Under the pieces are notes generated by a model. The model worked only from the letters and a program-made list of their open reading frames with translations, did no database searches and was not told the DNA's origin. Positions 7,795 to 16,379 of a stretch of 64,000 nucleotides of DNA are shown here, piece after piece. A program made the position numbers and the translations under genes. The stretch's first letter is position 1. Each line of letters begins with the position of its first letter. The DNA comes from an uncultured bacterium (GTDB taxonomy: Bacteria > Bacteroidota > Ignavibacteria > UBA10030 > BY39), in assembly GCA_937967455.1 (NCBI GenBank), contig CALCJK010000017.1, forward strand, positions 53,042 to 117,041. Reading direction: 5' to 3'.

Positions 7795-9504
7795 ATGAAA
7801 AAACTCCATTTCAAATATTTTTATGCACTTATAATTCTTCTTCCCCTCCTTGGGTGTACAGGTTCGAAACAGACAACTGAACAAACTGCAATAGAAAACA
7901 AAGTTGAAAACCGGGAACGCGCTCTCGATCACTTTGTAAACGGTTCGATATATGATCAACAAGGCGACTATGCCAGAGCAATTCTGGAATACCAGGATGC
8001 CTTGCGTTATGATAATGACCCTGCAATCTACTATGCTCTATCAAAAAGTTACGCTGCATTAGGTAAACTTGATTTAGCAATCGATGCTGCAAATTCAGCA
8101 GTTAAACTTGATCCAAAGAAAAAAGAATATTACTTTAATCTTGCGGACCTCTACTTGAATTCGGGTAATTCGACAAAACTAATCAGCACTTACCAACAAA
8201 TTATAGCCCTTGATTCATCTGATTATAAAGCTTGGACTAATCTTGCCAGAATTTATCAGATATTCAGAGATTACCAAAATGCAGTTAAGACTTACCAACA
8301 AATTTTAAATCGATTTGGTCCTGAAACCGAAGTGCTTTCTCAATTATCTTTTTTGTATTCTTTACAGAAAAAAACAGAAGAATCTATAAAACTAATGCGT
8401 CTCGCTTTAGATATCGAACCAGGTAATATTGACTTCAAAAAACAACTGGGAGCATTATATATCTCTATTGGAAATTTAGATTCAGCACTCATCATTTACG
8501 AGGATATAGTAGAACAACTCCCAACCGATGTAGAATCCAGAGCTTCTTTATCACATATTTATTTATTGAAACAAAATTATGAAAAAGCATCTGAACAATT
8601 TGATTTTATACTGAAAGATGAACTAATCCCACTGGAATCTCAATTAAGGTATGGACAACTTATTGCATCTTTCATTCAAAAAGACTCAGCAGTTGCACCT
8701 TATGCATTAAAACTTTTCGAGAAAATAAAATCTCAATATCCAGATGACTGGAGATCCTATTTTTTCATAGGACTGATTGCCTCAAGCATGAAAAACAATG
8801 AATTGGCTATCCAAAATTTTGAAAATGCACTCAAACTTGAAAAAACCAATACTGATCCATGGGTTTACTTAGCCTCATTATATTTCGAAAAACAAGAATA
8901 TCAAAAAGTAATAGATTTGCTAGTCCTATCTCAGAATTATATTCCAGAAGATTTAAGAATATATTTATTAATGGGAATTTCATATCAAAGAATTAATATC
9001 CTAGATAGTGCTGCTATTACTCTCGAAAAAGCATATCAAATAGATGAAAAAAACCTAGATGTAATTATTTCCCTGGCTCTTGTTTATGACGACTTAAAAA
9101 ATTATGAAGAATCTGATAGCTTATATGAAAAGGGGTTAAGATTTTATCCCGATAGTCATTTGTTATTAAATAATTATGCATACAGTTTAAGTGTAAGAGG
9201 TTTACAACTGGATCGAGCTTTAAAAATGGCACAGCAAGCTCTCAAACAACAACCCAAAAATCCATCTTACCTTGATACATACGGCTGGATCTACTTCCAA
9301 CTTGGCAATTACTCAGAAGCATTAAAATATATAAAATCAGCAGTTGAAGAGGGTGAAGTAAGTTCTGTAGTGCTGGAACACCTTGGTGATGTGTATTATA
9401 AATTGGGTGAGCCTGAAAATGCTTTGAAATACTGGAAAGAAGCATATACAAAAGATAAAAACAACGAAGATTTAAGAAAAAAAATTGAAAAAGGGAGTTT
9501 GTGA
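7795..9504 (+). CDS. TPR-repeat lipoprotein
   Basis: 569 residues. The start at 7795 gives a clean lipoprotein signal (MKKLHFKYFYALIILLPLLGC, lipidated Cys 21); an in-frame ATG 48 bases upstream would bury this signal and was rejected. The rest is almost entirely tetratricopeptide repeats of about 34 residues, for example GDYARAILEYQDALRYDNDPAIYYALSK written as helix pairs through residue 560. TPR arrays are protein-protein scaffolds. It is the first gene of a run whose members overlap by 4 bases each (DUF4292 lipoprotein, EnvC-like, CHASE2 activator), suggesting envelope assembly or sensing. Partner unknown. Confidence 0.85.
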   Translation: MKKLHFKYFYALIILLPLLGCTGSKQTTEQTAIENKVENRERALDHFVNGSIYDQQGDYARAILEYQDALRYDNDPAIYYALSKSYAALGKLDLAIDAANSAVKLDPKKKEYYFNLADLYLNSGNSTKLISTYQQIIALDSSDYKAWTNLARIYQIFRDYQNAVKTYQQILNRFGPETEVLSQLSFLYSLQKKTEESIKLMRLALDIEPGNIDFKKQLGALYISIGNLDSALIIYEDIVEQLPTDVESRASLSHIYLLKQNYEKASEQFDFILKDELIPLESQLRYGQLIASFIQKDSAVAPYALKLFEKIKSQYPDDWRSYFFIGLIASSMKNNELAIQNFENALKLEKTNTDPWVYLASLYFEKQEYQKVIDLLVLSQNYIPEDLRIYLLMGISYQRINILDSAAITLEKAYQIDEKNLDVIISLALVYDDLKNYEESDSLYEKGLRFYPDSHLLLNNYAYSLSVRGLQLDRALKMAQQALKQQPKNPSYLDTYGWIYFQLGNYSEALKYIKSAVEEGEVSSVVLEHLGDVYYKLGEPENALKYWKEAYTKDKNNEDLRKKIEKGSL

Positions 9505-10256
9505 AAAGAATCTGGATATACTTTACTCTCACATTATTTCTATTTATTGGATCATGTGCACCAACTAGGGAAACTTCGATGAAATTTATAAAAGCCACTG
9601 ATTTTGAAGAGTATTTTAAACAAAAGATGCAAAACATAAAAACTTTTTACGGTACTGGAAGCATCACAATTGAATCGCCAGAGTTATCAAATAGCGCAAA
9701 ATGTAAAGTTAAAATTATATACCCGGATACGCTCTTTATAGAACTTAAAGGAATATTTGGAATATCAATCGGAATGTTTCTCTTAACAAATGAAACATAC
9801 ATCTTTTACAATCAAATGGAGAACGAAATTGTAAAAGGCAATTTTGATAAATTCAATGAAAAACAGTACTTAAATTTGAACTTATCCTCCAGAGAAATTA
9901 TTGATTTCTTTGCAGGAAAATTTTTTTACAATTACATAAACTATAAATCATCAGAACTTATAACCGACAATGAGAGCATCATTATTGAAACAATTACAAA
10001 TCACCCTAAAAAAAGAATGTGGATTGATTCTAAAAATTTGTATATTAAAAAGATCATTGAATACAATGATGTAGGTGAAAATATTTTCGAGGGAATTGCA
10101 AAATCTTACGATAATAAATTAAATATACCTACCTGGATGCGTATTATTCTAAACCCAAAAAGTAGCAGCCTAACTCTTACATATAATGATATTCAAATAA
10201 ACAAAACAATTGATCTTGAACTCCCTCAAATAATAAAAGAAAAACTTTCAGAATGA
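9501..10256 (+). CDS. DUF4292-type lipoprotein
   Basis: 251 residues. Starts with GTG overlapping the stop of the TPR gene (GTGA). Lipoprotein signal MKRIWIYFTLTLFLFIGSC with lipidated Cys 19. The body (KIIYPDTLFIELKGIFGISIGMFLLTNETYIFYN) resembles the DUF4292 family of Bacteroidota, which has a LolA/LolB-like beta fold and is often found between a TPR protein and an M23/EnvC protein, as here. A role in outer-membrane lipoprotein or lipid handling is inferred from the fold, not shown. It overlaps the next gene by 4 bases (ATGA). Confidence 0.75.
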   Translation: MKRIWIYFTLTLFLFIGSCAPTRETSMKFIKATDFEEYFKQKMQNIKTFYGTGSITIESPELSNSAKCKVKIIYPDTLFIELKGIFGISIGMFLLTNETYIFYNQMENEIVKGNFDKFNEKQYLNLNLSSREIIDFFAGKFFYNYINYKSSELITDNESIIIETITNHPKKRMWIDSKNLYIKKIIEYNDVGENIFEGIAKSYDNKLNIPTWMRIILNPKSSSLTLTYNDIQINKTIDLELPQIIKEKLSE

Positions 10257-11440
10257 AACTTTTGATTAGATACATAATTATCACCATTCTATGTTTGAAT
10301 TCTTATGCAGGGGATAATGATATTAAAAAAAAACAGAATGAATTACAAAAACTCCAAAAAGAAATTGATTTGTGGGAACAGAAACTAGAAAACCGACAAA
10401 AGAAAGAAAAAGCCACACTCGAACTTCTAGATTCCTATGATCAGCAATTACTTACATTGAGGAAGTTGCTAAAAAATTTAAGGGATGATCAAAAATCTAT
10501 TGAAAAAGAAATTGATAAGACAAAACTAAAAATAGATGAAATTGAGAAGAAGCTTGGTTATATTAAAAAACAATATACAAAGTATGTAATCAATGCTTAT
10601 AAACATGGGAAAATTTACGATTTAGAACTTTTAGTTACAGCCAAATCGTATAATCAATTATTGGTAAGATCAAAATATTTACAAAAATTTTCTGAATACA
10701 GAAAAAGAGACATTCAAAAAATTGGAGAAAAGTTTGAAGAACTTCAAACACAGCAAAATATACTTGAAAATCAACTTGTGGAATTGAATCGGATTCTTCA
10801 AAGCAAAGCAATGGAAGAAAAACGACTGTTAGCCAGATCTGAAGAGCGGAAAAAAATATTAGCACAAATAAAACGAGACAAACAAAACTTCCAAAAGGAA
10901 CTCGAAAGGAAAAAGAAAGCTGTTAAAGATTTAGAAAACTTAATAGCGAAGTTAATCGAGGAAGAAGAAAAACATAAAGAAAAAGATATAAAAACATCTT
11001 ACTCTGAATCAACGCCTGGTAATTTTGAATTAAGAAAAGGCAAACTTCCCTGGCCTGTTAAATCCGGTAAATTAATTGGAAAATTTGGTACACAGCAACA
11101 TCCAATTTTGAAAACCTACTCAAACAATACTGGCATCGACATTGCAGTGCCTCAAGGTACAAATGTACACGCAATTGCAGAAGGAGTTGTCGCAACTATC
11201 TGGTGGTTACCTTCATATGGAAATCTTCTAATTATCAATCACTTCAATAATTATCGCACGGTATATGCAAACTTGTCTGAAATAGACGTAAATGAAGGCG
11301 ACAGAGTAACCGAGGGAACAATTATCGGTAAAAGTGGAGAATCAATAAACGGTGCACAAATCCACTTTGAAATCTGGAAAGGACGAGAAAAACAAAATCC
11401 TGAATTATGGTTGCACCCACAGGAATTTGCTAAGAGATGA
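10253..11440 (+). CDS. EnvC-like murein hydrolase activator (degenerate M23/LytM)
   Basis: 395 residues: signal peptide (ends near YAGD), long coiled coil at about residues 22-245, then a LytM/M23 domain at about 262-392 (GKFGTQQHPI, GIDIAVPQGT, YANLSEIDVNEGDRV, IHFEIW). Active M23 peptidases use H-x(3)-D and H-x-H zinc ligands. Here the first His position reads NNTGID and the last pair reads QIH, so at least two ligands are missing. This is the pattern of EnvC, which activates amidases rather than cutting cell wall itself. It overlaps both neighbours by 4 bases, tying it to the CHASE2 activator. Confidence 0.85.
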   Translation: MKLLIRYIIITILCLNSYAGDNDIKKKQNELQKLQKEIDLWEQKLENRQKKEKATLELLDSYDQQLLTLRKLLKNLRDDQKSIEKEIDKTKLKIDEIEKKLGYIKKQYTKYVINAYKHGKIYDLELLVTAKSYNQLLVRSKYLQKFSEYRKRDIQKIGEKFEELQTQQNILENQLVELNRILQSKAMEEKRLLARSEERKKILAQIKRDKQNFQKELERKKKAVKDLENLIAKLIEEEEKHKEKDIKTSYSESTPGNFELRKGKLPWPVKSGKLIGKFGTQQHPILKTYSNNTGIDIAVPQGTNVHAIAEGVVATIWWLPSYGNLLIINHFNNYRTVYANLSEIDVNEGDRVTEGTIIGKSGESINGAQIHFEIWKGREKQNPELWLHPQEFAKR

Positions 11441-14058
11441 AAAGCAAAGAATCAAAATTTATATTCATAACCATTTTTATATTTATCACTCTTTCATACA
11501 TTTTATCAGGAGTTTTTAATACACTTGATATACATATAACCGATTTAAAGTTCAAACTGCGTGGAGAAATCCCTATCGATTCATCTATAATTATTCTTTA
11601 TCTGGACAATGAAGATATAAATGCACTTGGAGGATTACCATTAAAAAGAAATTATTACGCACTCGCTATAAATATTTTAAACGAGTTAAATGCAAAGGTT
11701 ATTGGTCTTGACGTTGCCTTAACAGAGCGCAGTGTAGACAAACCTGAATACGATGGATTATTAACAAAAACTGTAAGTGCAAAAAACAATGTTGTTCTCA
11801 ACAGCTACTTTAATGCAATATCTGAAGAGGAGCCGAATCTAACATCCAGATTACCTGAAAATATAGGTTATAAAATCAATACTTCAACAAAATTCCTCTC
11901 AGGTGAAAAACTAAACCTTCCATTTCCTGAACTTCAACAAGCAGCTTATTCAATTGGTCATGAAAATCTTACTGAGGATGGGAAAATTCCCTTATTCATT
12001 ACTCAAACAAATGGACTTATGCCAGCTTTTGCATTTGAACTCTTTAGAGCATTTGTTAATGTCGAAAAAGATAAACTGAAAATCAATAATGCAAGAGTTT
12101 TAATAGAAGCATCAGATAGAAATTATATCATACCAATTAACAAAAATGGAATTGTAAATTTAAATTACACTGGTAGCGCTAAAACTTTAAATGCAATACC
12201 CCTTGTCGAATTCTTGCAGGCATACAATCTTCACAAAAGAGGTGGAATTACTGATATAGATGTGACATCAGTTAAGGAAAAAATTGTGATTATTGGTATT
12301 GTAGCCTCAGGTCGCAGTACATTTGTTAAATCTCCATTTTCATCACAATTTCCAGCTATTGGTTTACATGCAATTTTTATAGATAATACTCTTAGAAACA
12401 GATTTTTATATCCAACACCAACATTATTAGAAATCTTTTTAATTTTAATAGCCGGATTAATATTTTCTTATCTCGCATTTAAACATAATGAATTGAAAAC
12501 ACTTGTATTTCTTTTTATATATATAATTTTCTATTTCAGCTTATCCCTTTTATTGTTCAGCATTTTCAATTTCGACTTAACAATTTCCAAACATTTTATA
12601 ATTTTAATAATCCAGATGACTTCAATTTTGATTTACAGAAACTACCTTGTAAAAGAGAAAATATTTAATCTCGAAAACGAAAGGGATACAATTAAAAGGA
12701 AACTTCACGATCGTGAAGAAAAGTTGATCAAGCTTCAAAATGAACTACGAAAAGCTGAGTTAGAAAACGCATTACAGAAAAAAGGAAAATTAGTAAATGA
12801 AATTAAAAAATTTGAAAAAGAAGTAGATCTTCTAAAATTACAAATTACACAATATGATGAATTTGCACAAGTACCAGAAAGTTACGAGAACTTTGAAGGT
12901 ATAATTTACTCTGAAACAAGTCCTATGAAAAGTGTTGTTGAATTTCTAAAAAAAATCGCAGATAATGATTCGCCCGTATTGATACTTGGAGAGAGCGGAA
13001 CTGGCAAAGAGTTGATAGCAAGAGCAATTCATAGAAAAAGTAAACGCGCTGCCAAACCTTTTGTAGCTTTGAATTGTGGTGCATTAACTGAAACATTACT
13101 TGAAAGCGAGCTATTTGGATATGAAAAAGGTGCTTTTACTGGTGCCGTAAAAGAAAAGCCGGGTAGATTTGAACTTGCTGATGGAGGTACAATTTTTCTA
13201 GATGAAATAGCTGAAACAAGCGAAGCTTTTCAGGTAAAATTATTAAGAGTGCTTCAGGAAGGAGAATTTGAAAGGGTAGGTGGAACAGAGACAAAAAAAG
13301 TGAATGTAAGAGTGCTAGCAGCTACCAATAAGAATATAGCTGATGATATTAGTGAAAAAAAGTTTCGTCAAGATTTATATTACAGATTAAGCGTATTTGT
13401 TATAAACCTGCCTCCTTTGAGAGATAGGAAAGAAGATATTCCAATTTTAATCAAACATTTCATAGAAATTGAAAACAAAGATATAAAATGTTCAAGTGAA
13501 GTTGTTGATCTCTTATTAAAATATCAATTCAATGGAAATGTGAGAGAATTGCAAAGTATTATAAAACGAGCTGTAGTGCTTGCTACAGCCGAAAAGCGTA
13601 CCTATATAAAAATAGTGGATTTGCCTGAAGAAATCCAGAAATTACAAAAAAACAAAGAAGACCTTGCTGAACGCATTATAGATTCATTGAGAAGAAAAAA
13701 TTTTTCTAAAAACTCTATATCTGAGACAGCAAAAGAACTTAGTGGAATGAACCGCAGTACAGTAGCAGAATATTTTAGAGGTTTTTGCTTTAAAAAGATA
13801 GTAGAAAAAGAATATAAGCTTGAGGAGGCAATTATAGAAATTGCTGGCACAAATGAATTGGAAATAATAAATCGAGTAAATAAAAAGGTTATTGAATATC
13901 TCAAAAACACTTTAGAAAATATCGAAAAAAACAAGGATTGGGAAGAAAATTTAATGAAAAGTAGGCCTAAATTTAAAAATTTACCCCAAAAATTCCACTT
14001 CTATCTTGAAGAAATAATAAAGCATTACATAAAGGGAGAATTTAAATTTAATCTTTAA
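11437..14058 (+). CDS. Membrane CHASE2-sigma54 activator (enhancer-binding protein)
   Basis: 873 residues. Order: N-terminal membrane helix (about 8-28); extracytoplasmic CHASE2 sensor (about 29-318, with IDSSIIILYLDNEDINALGG opening); three membrane helices (about 327-400); coiled coil (about 405-470); sigma54 AAA+ domain with Walker A GESGTGKE at 518-525, GAFTGA at 565-570 and Walker B GTIFLDEI at 584-591. The C-terminus has an HTH-like segment (about 762-782, SISETAKELSGMNRSTVAEY) but is longer than a normal Fis tail, running about 100 further helical residues. GAFTGA is intact, so contact with sigma54 is expected. CHASE2 normally sits on kinases and cyclases; direct fusion to a sigma54 activator makes a one-component transmembrane regulator. 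It ends an overlapping four-gene run and faces a candidate target operon downstream. Confidence 0.9.
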   Translation: MKSKESKFIFITIFIFITLSYILSGVFNTLDIHITDLKFKLRGEIPIDSSIIILYLDNEDINALGGLPLKRNYYALAINILNELNAKVIGLDVALTERSVDKPEYDGLLTKTVSAKNNVVLNSYFNAISEEEPNLTSRLPENIGYKINTSTKFLSGEKLNLPFPELQQAAYSIGHENLTEDGKIPLFITQTNGLMPAFAFELFRAFVNVEKDKLKINNARVLIEASDRNYIIPINKNGIVNLNYTGSAKTLNAIPLVEFLQAYNLHKRGGITDIDVTSVKEKIVIIGIVASGRSTFVKSPFSSQFPAIGLHAIFIDNTLRNRFLYPTPTLLEIFLILIAGLIFSYLAFKHNELKTLVFLFIYIIFYFSLSLLLFSIFNFDLTISKHFIILIIQMTSILIYRNYLVKEKIFNLENERDTIKRKLHDREEKLIKLQNELRKAELENALQKKGKLVNEIKKFEKEVDLLKLQITQYDEFAQVPESYENFEGIIYSETSPMKSVVEFLKKIADNDSPVLILGESGTGKELIARAIHRKSKRAAKPFVALNCGALTETLLESELFGYEKGAFTGAVKEKPGRFELADGGTIFLDEIAETSEAFQVKLLRVLQEGEFERVGGTETKKVNVRVLAATNKNIADDISEKKFRQDLYYRLSVFVINLPPLRDRKEDIPILIKHFIEIENKDIKCSSEVVDLLLKYQFNGNVRELQSIIKRAVVLATAEKRTYIKIVDLPEEIQKLQKNKEDLAERIIDSLRRKNFSKNSISETAKELSGMNRSTVAEYFRGFCFKKIVEKEYKLEEAIIEIAGTNELEIINRVNKKVIEYLKNTLENIEKNKDWEENLMKSRPKFKNLPQKFHFYLEEIIKHYIKGEFKFNL

Positions 14059-14077
14059 AATACGACGGATTTTTAGC

Positions 14078-14110
14078 ATTCCGGCAGTTCAAATGCAAAT
14101 TCCGGCAGTT
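14078..14110 (+). repeat. Two 12-bp direct repeats, 21 bp apart (candidate activator sites)
   Basis: ATTCCGGCAGTT occurs at 14078-14089 and again at 14099-14110, identical copies with starts 21 bases apart, i.e. two turns of the DNA helix, on the same face. Both are followed by (C/G)AA. They lie in a 360-base non-coding stretch, about 130-160 bases before a sigma54-like promoter, the normal distance for an enhancer. Binding by the CHASE2 activator is inference. Confidence 0.65.
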
Positions 14111-14236
14111 GAACAAAAATGTACCCGATGTATTTCTAATTTTTCCAATAAGTAAAACCTTTAAAATTTGTTAAAAATAAAGATATTGAAAAAATTATTT
14201 ACTACTTTCTTAGTATTAGGGTAATATAAAATTATC

Positions 14237-14252
14237 TGGCATTATAATTGGA
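14237..14252 (+). promoter_or_regulatory. Candidate sigma54 promoter
   Basis: TGGCATTATAATTGGA: the -24 box TGGCA is complete and the -12 box reads TTGG instead of TTGC, with the required 10 bases between the GG and the G-x doublet. Predicted transcription would start near 14262, leaving a leader of about 155 bases before the lipoprotein gene at 14419. The rpoN gene and activators are in this window. One mismatch in the -12 box lowers confidence. Confidence 0.5.
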
Positions 14253-14304
14253 GCTAATACAGCCAGTATGAAAAGAAAAATTCAAAATAACATTGAAAAA
14301 AATT

Positions 14305-14371
14305 CCATCCCGTTGTCCACAAGTTTTGTTTTTTTAAATAACTGGGCTAGTGGGGAGAAACAGCGGGATGG
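14305..14371 (+). other. Inverted repeat in the leader of the lipoprotein operon
   Basis: CCATCCCG at 14305-14312 is the exact reverse complement of CGGGATGG at 14364-14371, with further partial pairing inside (TTGTCCAC against GTGGGGAGAAACA). GC-rich arms stand out in this AT-rich region. It lies between the predicted sigma54 start and the start codon at 14419, so it would be in the mRNA leader. Function unknown; regulatory stem or DNA binding site are both possible. Confidence 0.45.
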
Positions 14372-14418
14372 TAGAGTTTATAAAAATCATTATTACAAAA
14401 AATATAAGGAGTAATTAT

Positions 14419-15393
14419 ATGCATAATTTAAAAATATCAACATTAATAATAGCTCTTATCTCCATATTTCTTATCACTGGTTGTCAAAAAGACACCATAG
14501 TTGATCCAGGTTCAATATCAGAAGATGATTATTTAAAACAACAGGCAATTAGTGCCGAAGAAGTTGCCGGATACATAAATACAGAAGAAATATCAATTGA
14601 TGATGAATACGAAAAAGATATGAACTACGACGATTTCGGTATGTTAAAAACCACATATCCAGTAACACCTCTAAAATGGGCTAGAAAAATTGATAGAGTG
14701 GTAAAAACATTATTTGTTGAACAGCTTAACGATACAATAAAAGTTGTGACTATTGTAAAGGATATTTCGGGTAGATTTATCATTCAAGCTGTAAAAGATT
14801 CTAACAATGTCTTAGATACAATAAGAATTATAAAGCCTTATACATCAACAATTACTCGGAAAGTTAGATTTTTAAAAGTAAATAATAACAACGACTTTAA
14901 GAAAAACTGGAAACCGATTGCAATAACACTAGTTGAAGGGAAAACAAACATCAAGAATTTCTCAATTTCAACACTTGAAGTCATGACATCAGCTGATACA
15001 GCAATTATAAACGATCCATTAACCTACTGGGTAAAGTTGGCACCTGGCAAAGGTGGTGTTGCTATTGTAAAACCCGGCGATGCTTTTATTATCAGAGTCA
15101 CAGTTGCAAGCGAAATCCCTCAACCTGAATATGCATGTTTAAGAACAGGTATTGATGCTGGATTTAAGCGTCATCGCGCACGCTTTCTGATGGATTTGGT
15201 AAGTGAGACTGAATCAAACGGTGTTTATACACGAGTTTACCAAAAAATATTTGCTGCACGACTTCCTATGGGAATTTCTTTTGGACATATGAATGCAATC
15301 GTTGATGTGATGTCATATAATTCAATTAATGATGATACTGACCCATATATGAATTCATTCTGGGGTATGCCATATTTAGTAAAAAGATTTTAA
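14419..15393 (+). CDS. Hypothetical lipoprotein, first gene of candidate sigma54 operon
   Basis: 324 residues. AAGGAG precedes the ATG at 14419, which gives a lipoprotein signal (MHNLKISTLIIALISIFLITGC, lipidated Cys 22). A GTG further upstream in frame would add non-signal residues and was rejected. An acidic stretch follows the signal (ISEDDYLKQQA ... INTEEISIDDEYEKD), then a beta-rich body with no motif I recognise. It is separated from the CHASE2 activator gene by 360 bases holding paired repeats and a sigma54-like promoter, and is followed by a hairpin. Function unknown; an envelope role is inferred from location and neighbours. Confidence 0.75.
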   Translation: MHNLKISTLIIALISIFLITGCQKDTIVDPGSISEDDYLKQQAISAEEVAGYINTEEISIDDEYEKDMNYDDFGMLKTTYPVTPLKWARKIDRVVKTLFVEQLNDTIKVVTIVKDISGRFIIQAVKDSNNVLDTIRIIKPYTSTITRKVRFLKVNNNNDFKKNWKPIAITLVEGKTNIKNFSISTLEVMTSADTAIINDPLTYWVKLAPGKGGVAIVKPGDAFIIRVTVASEIPQPEYACLRTGIDAGFKRHRARFLMDLVSETESNGVYTRVYQKIFAARLPMGISFGHMNAIVDVMSYNSINDDTDPYMNSFWGMPYLVKRF

Positions 15394-15417
15394 GTGTTTC
15401 GAATTCATAACTCCTCT

Positions 15418-15460
15418 CCCGTCTCCAGTTTATGCTGGAGGCGGGAAAAGAAGTTTTTTT
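15418..15460 (+). terminator. Hairpin with T-run after first lipoprotein gene
   Basis: Stem CCCGTCTCCAG (15418-15428) pairs with CTGGAGGCGGG (15435-15445) around a TTTATG loop, with one G-T pair, followed by a run of Ts at 15453-15460. This looks like an intrinsic terminator. The next lipoprotein gene starts only 30 bases on, so it may act as a partial terminator that gives the first gene a higher level than the rest. Confidence 0.75.
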
Positions 15461-15489
15461 AATAAAAAATTTTATATTAAATTAAAATT

Positions 15490-16374
15490 ATGAAAACTTT
15501 CTTAAAAATAACAATAAGCCTGCTTCTATTACTAAATGCTTGTCAAAAACAAACACCAGTCGAACTGGTTGATAATACTGACGATTCAAATTTGATCAAC
15601 ATTCAAACACTGCCTCCATCCGTAGATTCACTCTACATAATATCAGGTGAAGATTCAAGTGGAAATATTGGAATGTGGAATTCAAAATTCTTTGCTAAAA
15701 TGGTTTTTCAAGCCATTAGAATCGACCGAGCAATTAAATCAGATAGTTTTGTGATTGCAGAAGCAATCTTTTTTGATAAAAACAATCCTATCAGGCACAA
15801 CAATAGAACTATTGCATATCCATCATTCGATATTGGTCTATTGAGATTTAACAATCAGATTCTTAACAAATTTCAACGTAGAATTATGGTCCCGATGCAT
15901 GGAGATTCTGCAATTGGTTATCGATATCACTTGCGCAATTCATATGAATACAATTATATAAACAGTTGGTCTTCAAGTGGCAACGATTCTTTTCCTCCTA
16001 TGGAATTCACAATAAACACCCCTGCCCAAATTCGGATTACAAATTTAACAGCTGGCTCAATTAGTGTAACTGAACCACTAAATATTAAATGGAACTGCTC
16101 AAACCCCGAAATTAATTTATTCATAAGTGCAGAATCTGGAAGTCTACTACAACGTCAACTTATTCCAGTACTTCATCTCAAAATAAAAAACACAAAGGGG
16201 GAAATAACTATACCTGTCAGAATTCTTGAATTGCTTCCCGTAAGGAAATATTCTCGTTTTATGTTCACATTTACATCTGAAAACAAATTTACAAGAGAAA
16301 TTTCAGGATATCCAGAAAAAATTCTAATCTATACCGCCTCAGTCCATAGCATTATGATGAACTTACAACCATAG
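15490..16374 (+). CDS. Hypothetical lipoprotein
   Basis: 294 residues with lipoprotein signal MKTFLKITISLLLLLNAC (Cys 18). The mature part is beta-rich; RIDRAIKSDSFVIAEAIFFDK recalls the LKWARKIDRVVKTLFVE segment of the preceding lipoprotein, so the two may be distant relatives or share a domain, though this needs alignment. No enzyme motif is recognised. It follows the hairpin at 15418 and is 5 bases before the barrel/transglutaminase-like gene, so those two are surely co-transcribed. No strong ribosome site precedes the ATG. Function unknown. Confidence 0.7.
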   Translation: MKTFLKITISLLLLLNACQKQTPVELVDNTDDSNLINIQTLPPSVDSLYIISGEDSSGNIGMWNSKFFAKMVFQAIRIDRAIKSDSFVIAEAIFFDKNNPIRHNNRTIAYPSFDIGLLRFNNQILNKFQRRIMVPMHGDSAIGYRYHLRNSYEYNYINSWSSSGNDSFPPMEFTINTPAQIRITNLTAGSISVTEPLNIKWNCSNPEINLFISAESGSLLQRQLIPVLHLKIKNTKGEITIPVRILELLPVRKYSRFMFTFTSENKFTREISGYPEKILIYTASVHSIMMNLQP

Positions 16375-16379
16375 GTTGA

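Noticed and set aside
14350..14418. GTG start at 14350 for the first lipoprotein
   Set aside because: It would place polar residues ahead of the lipoprotein signal; the ATG at 14419 has AAGGAG and a clean signal.
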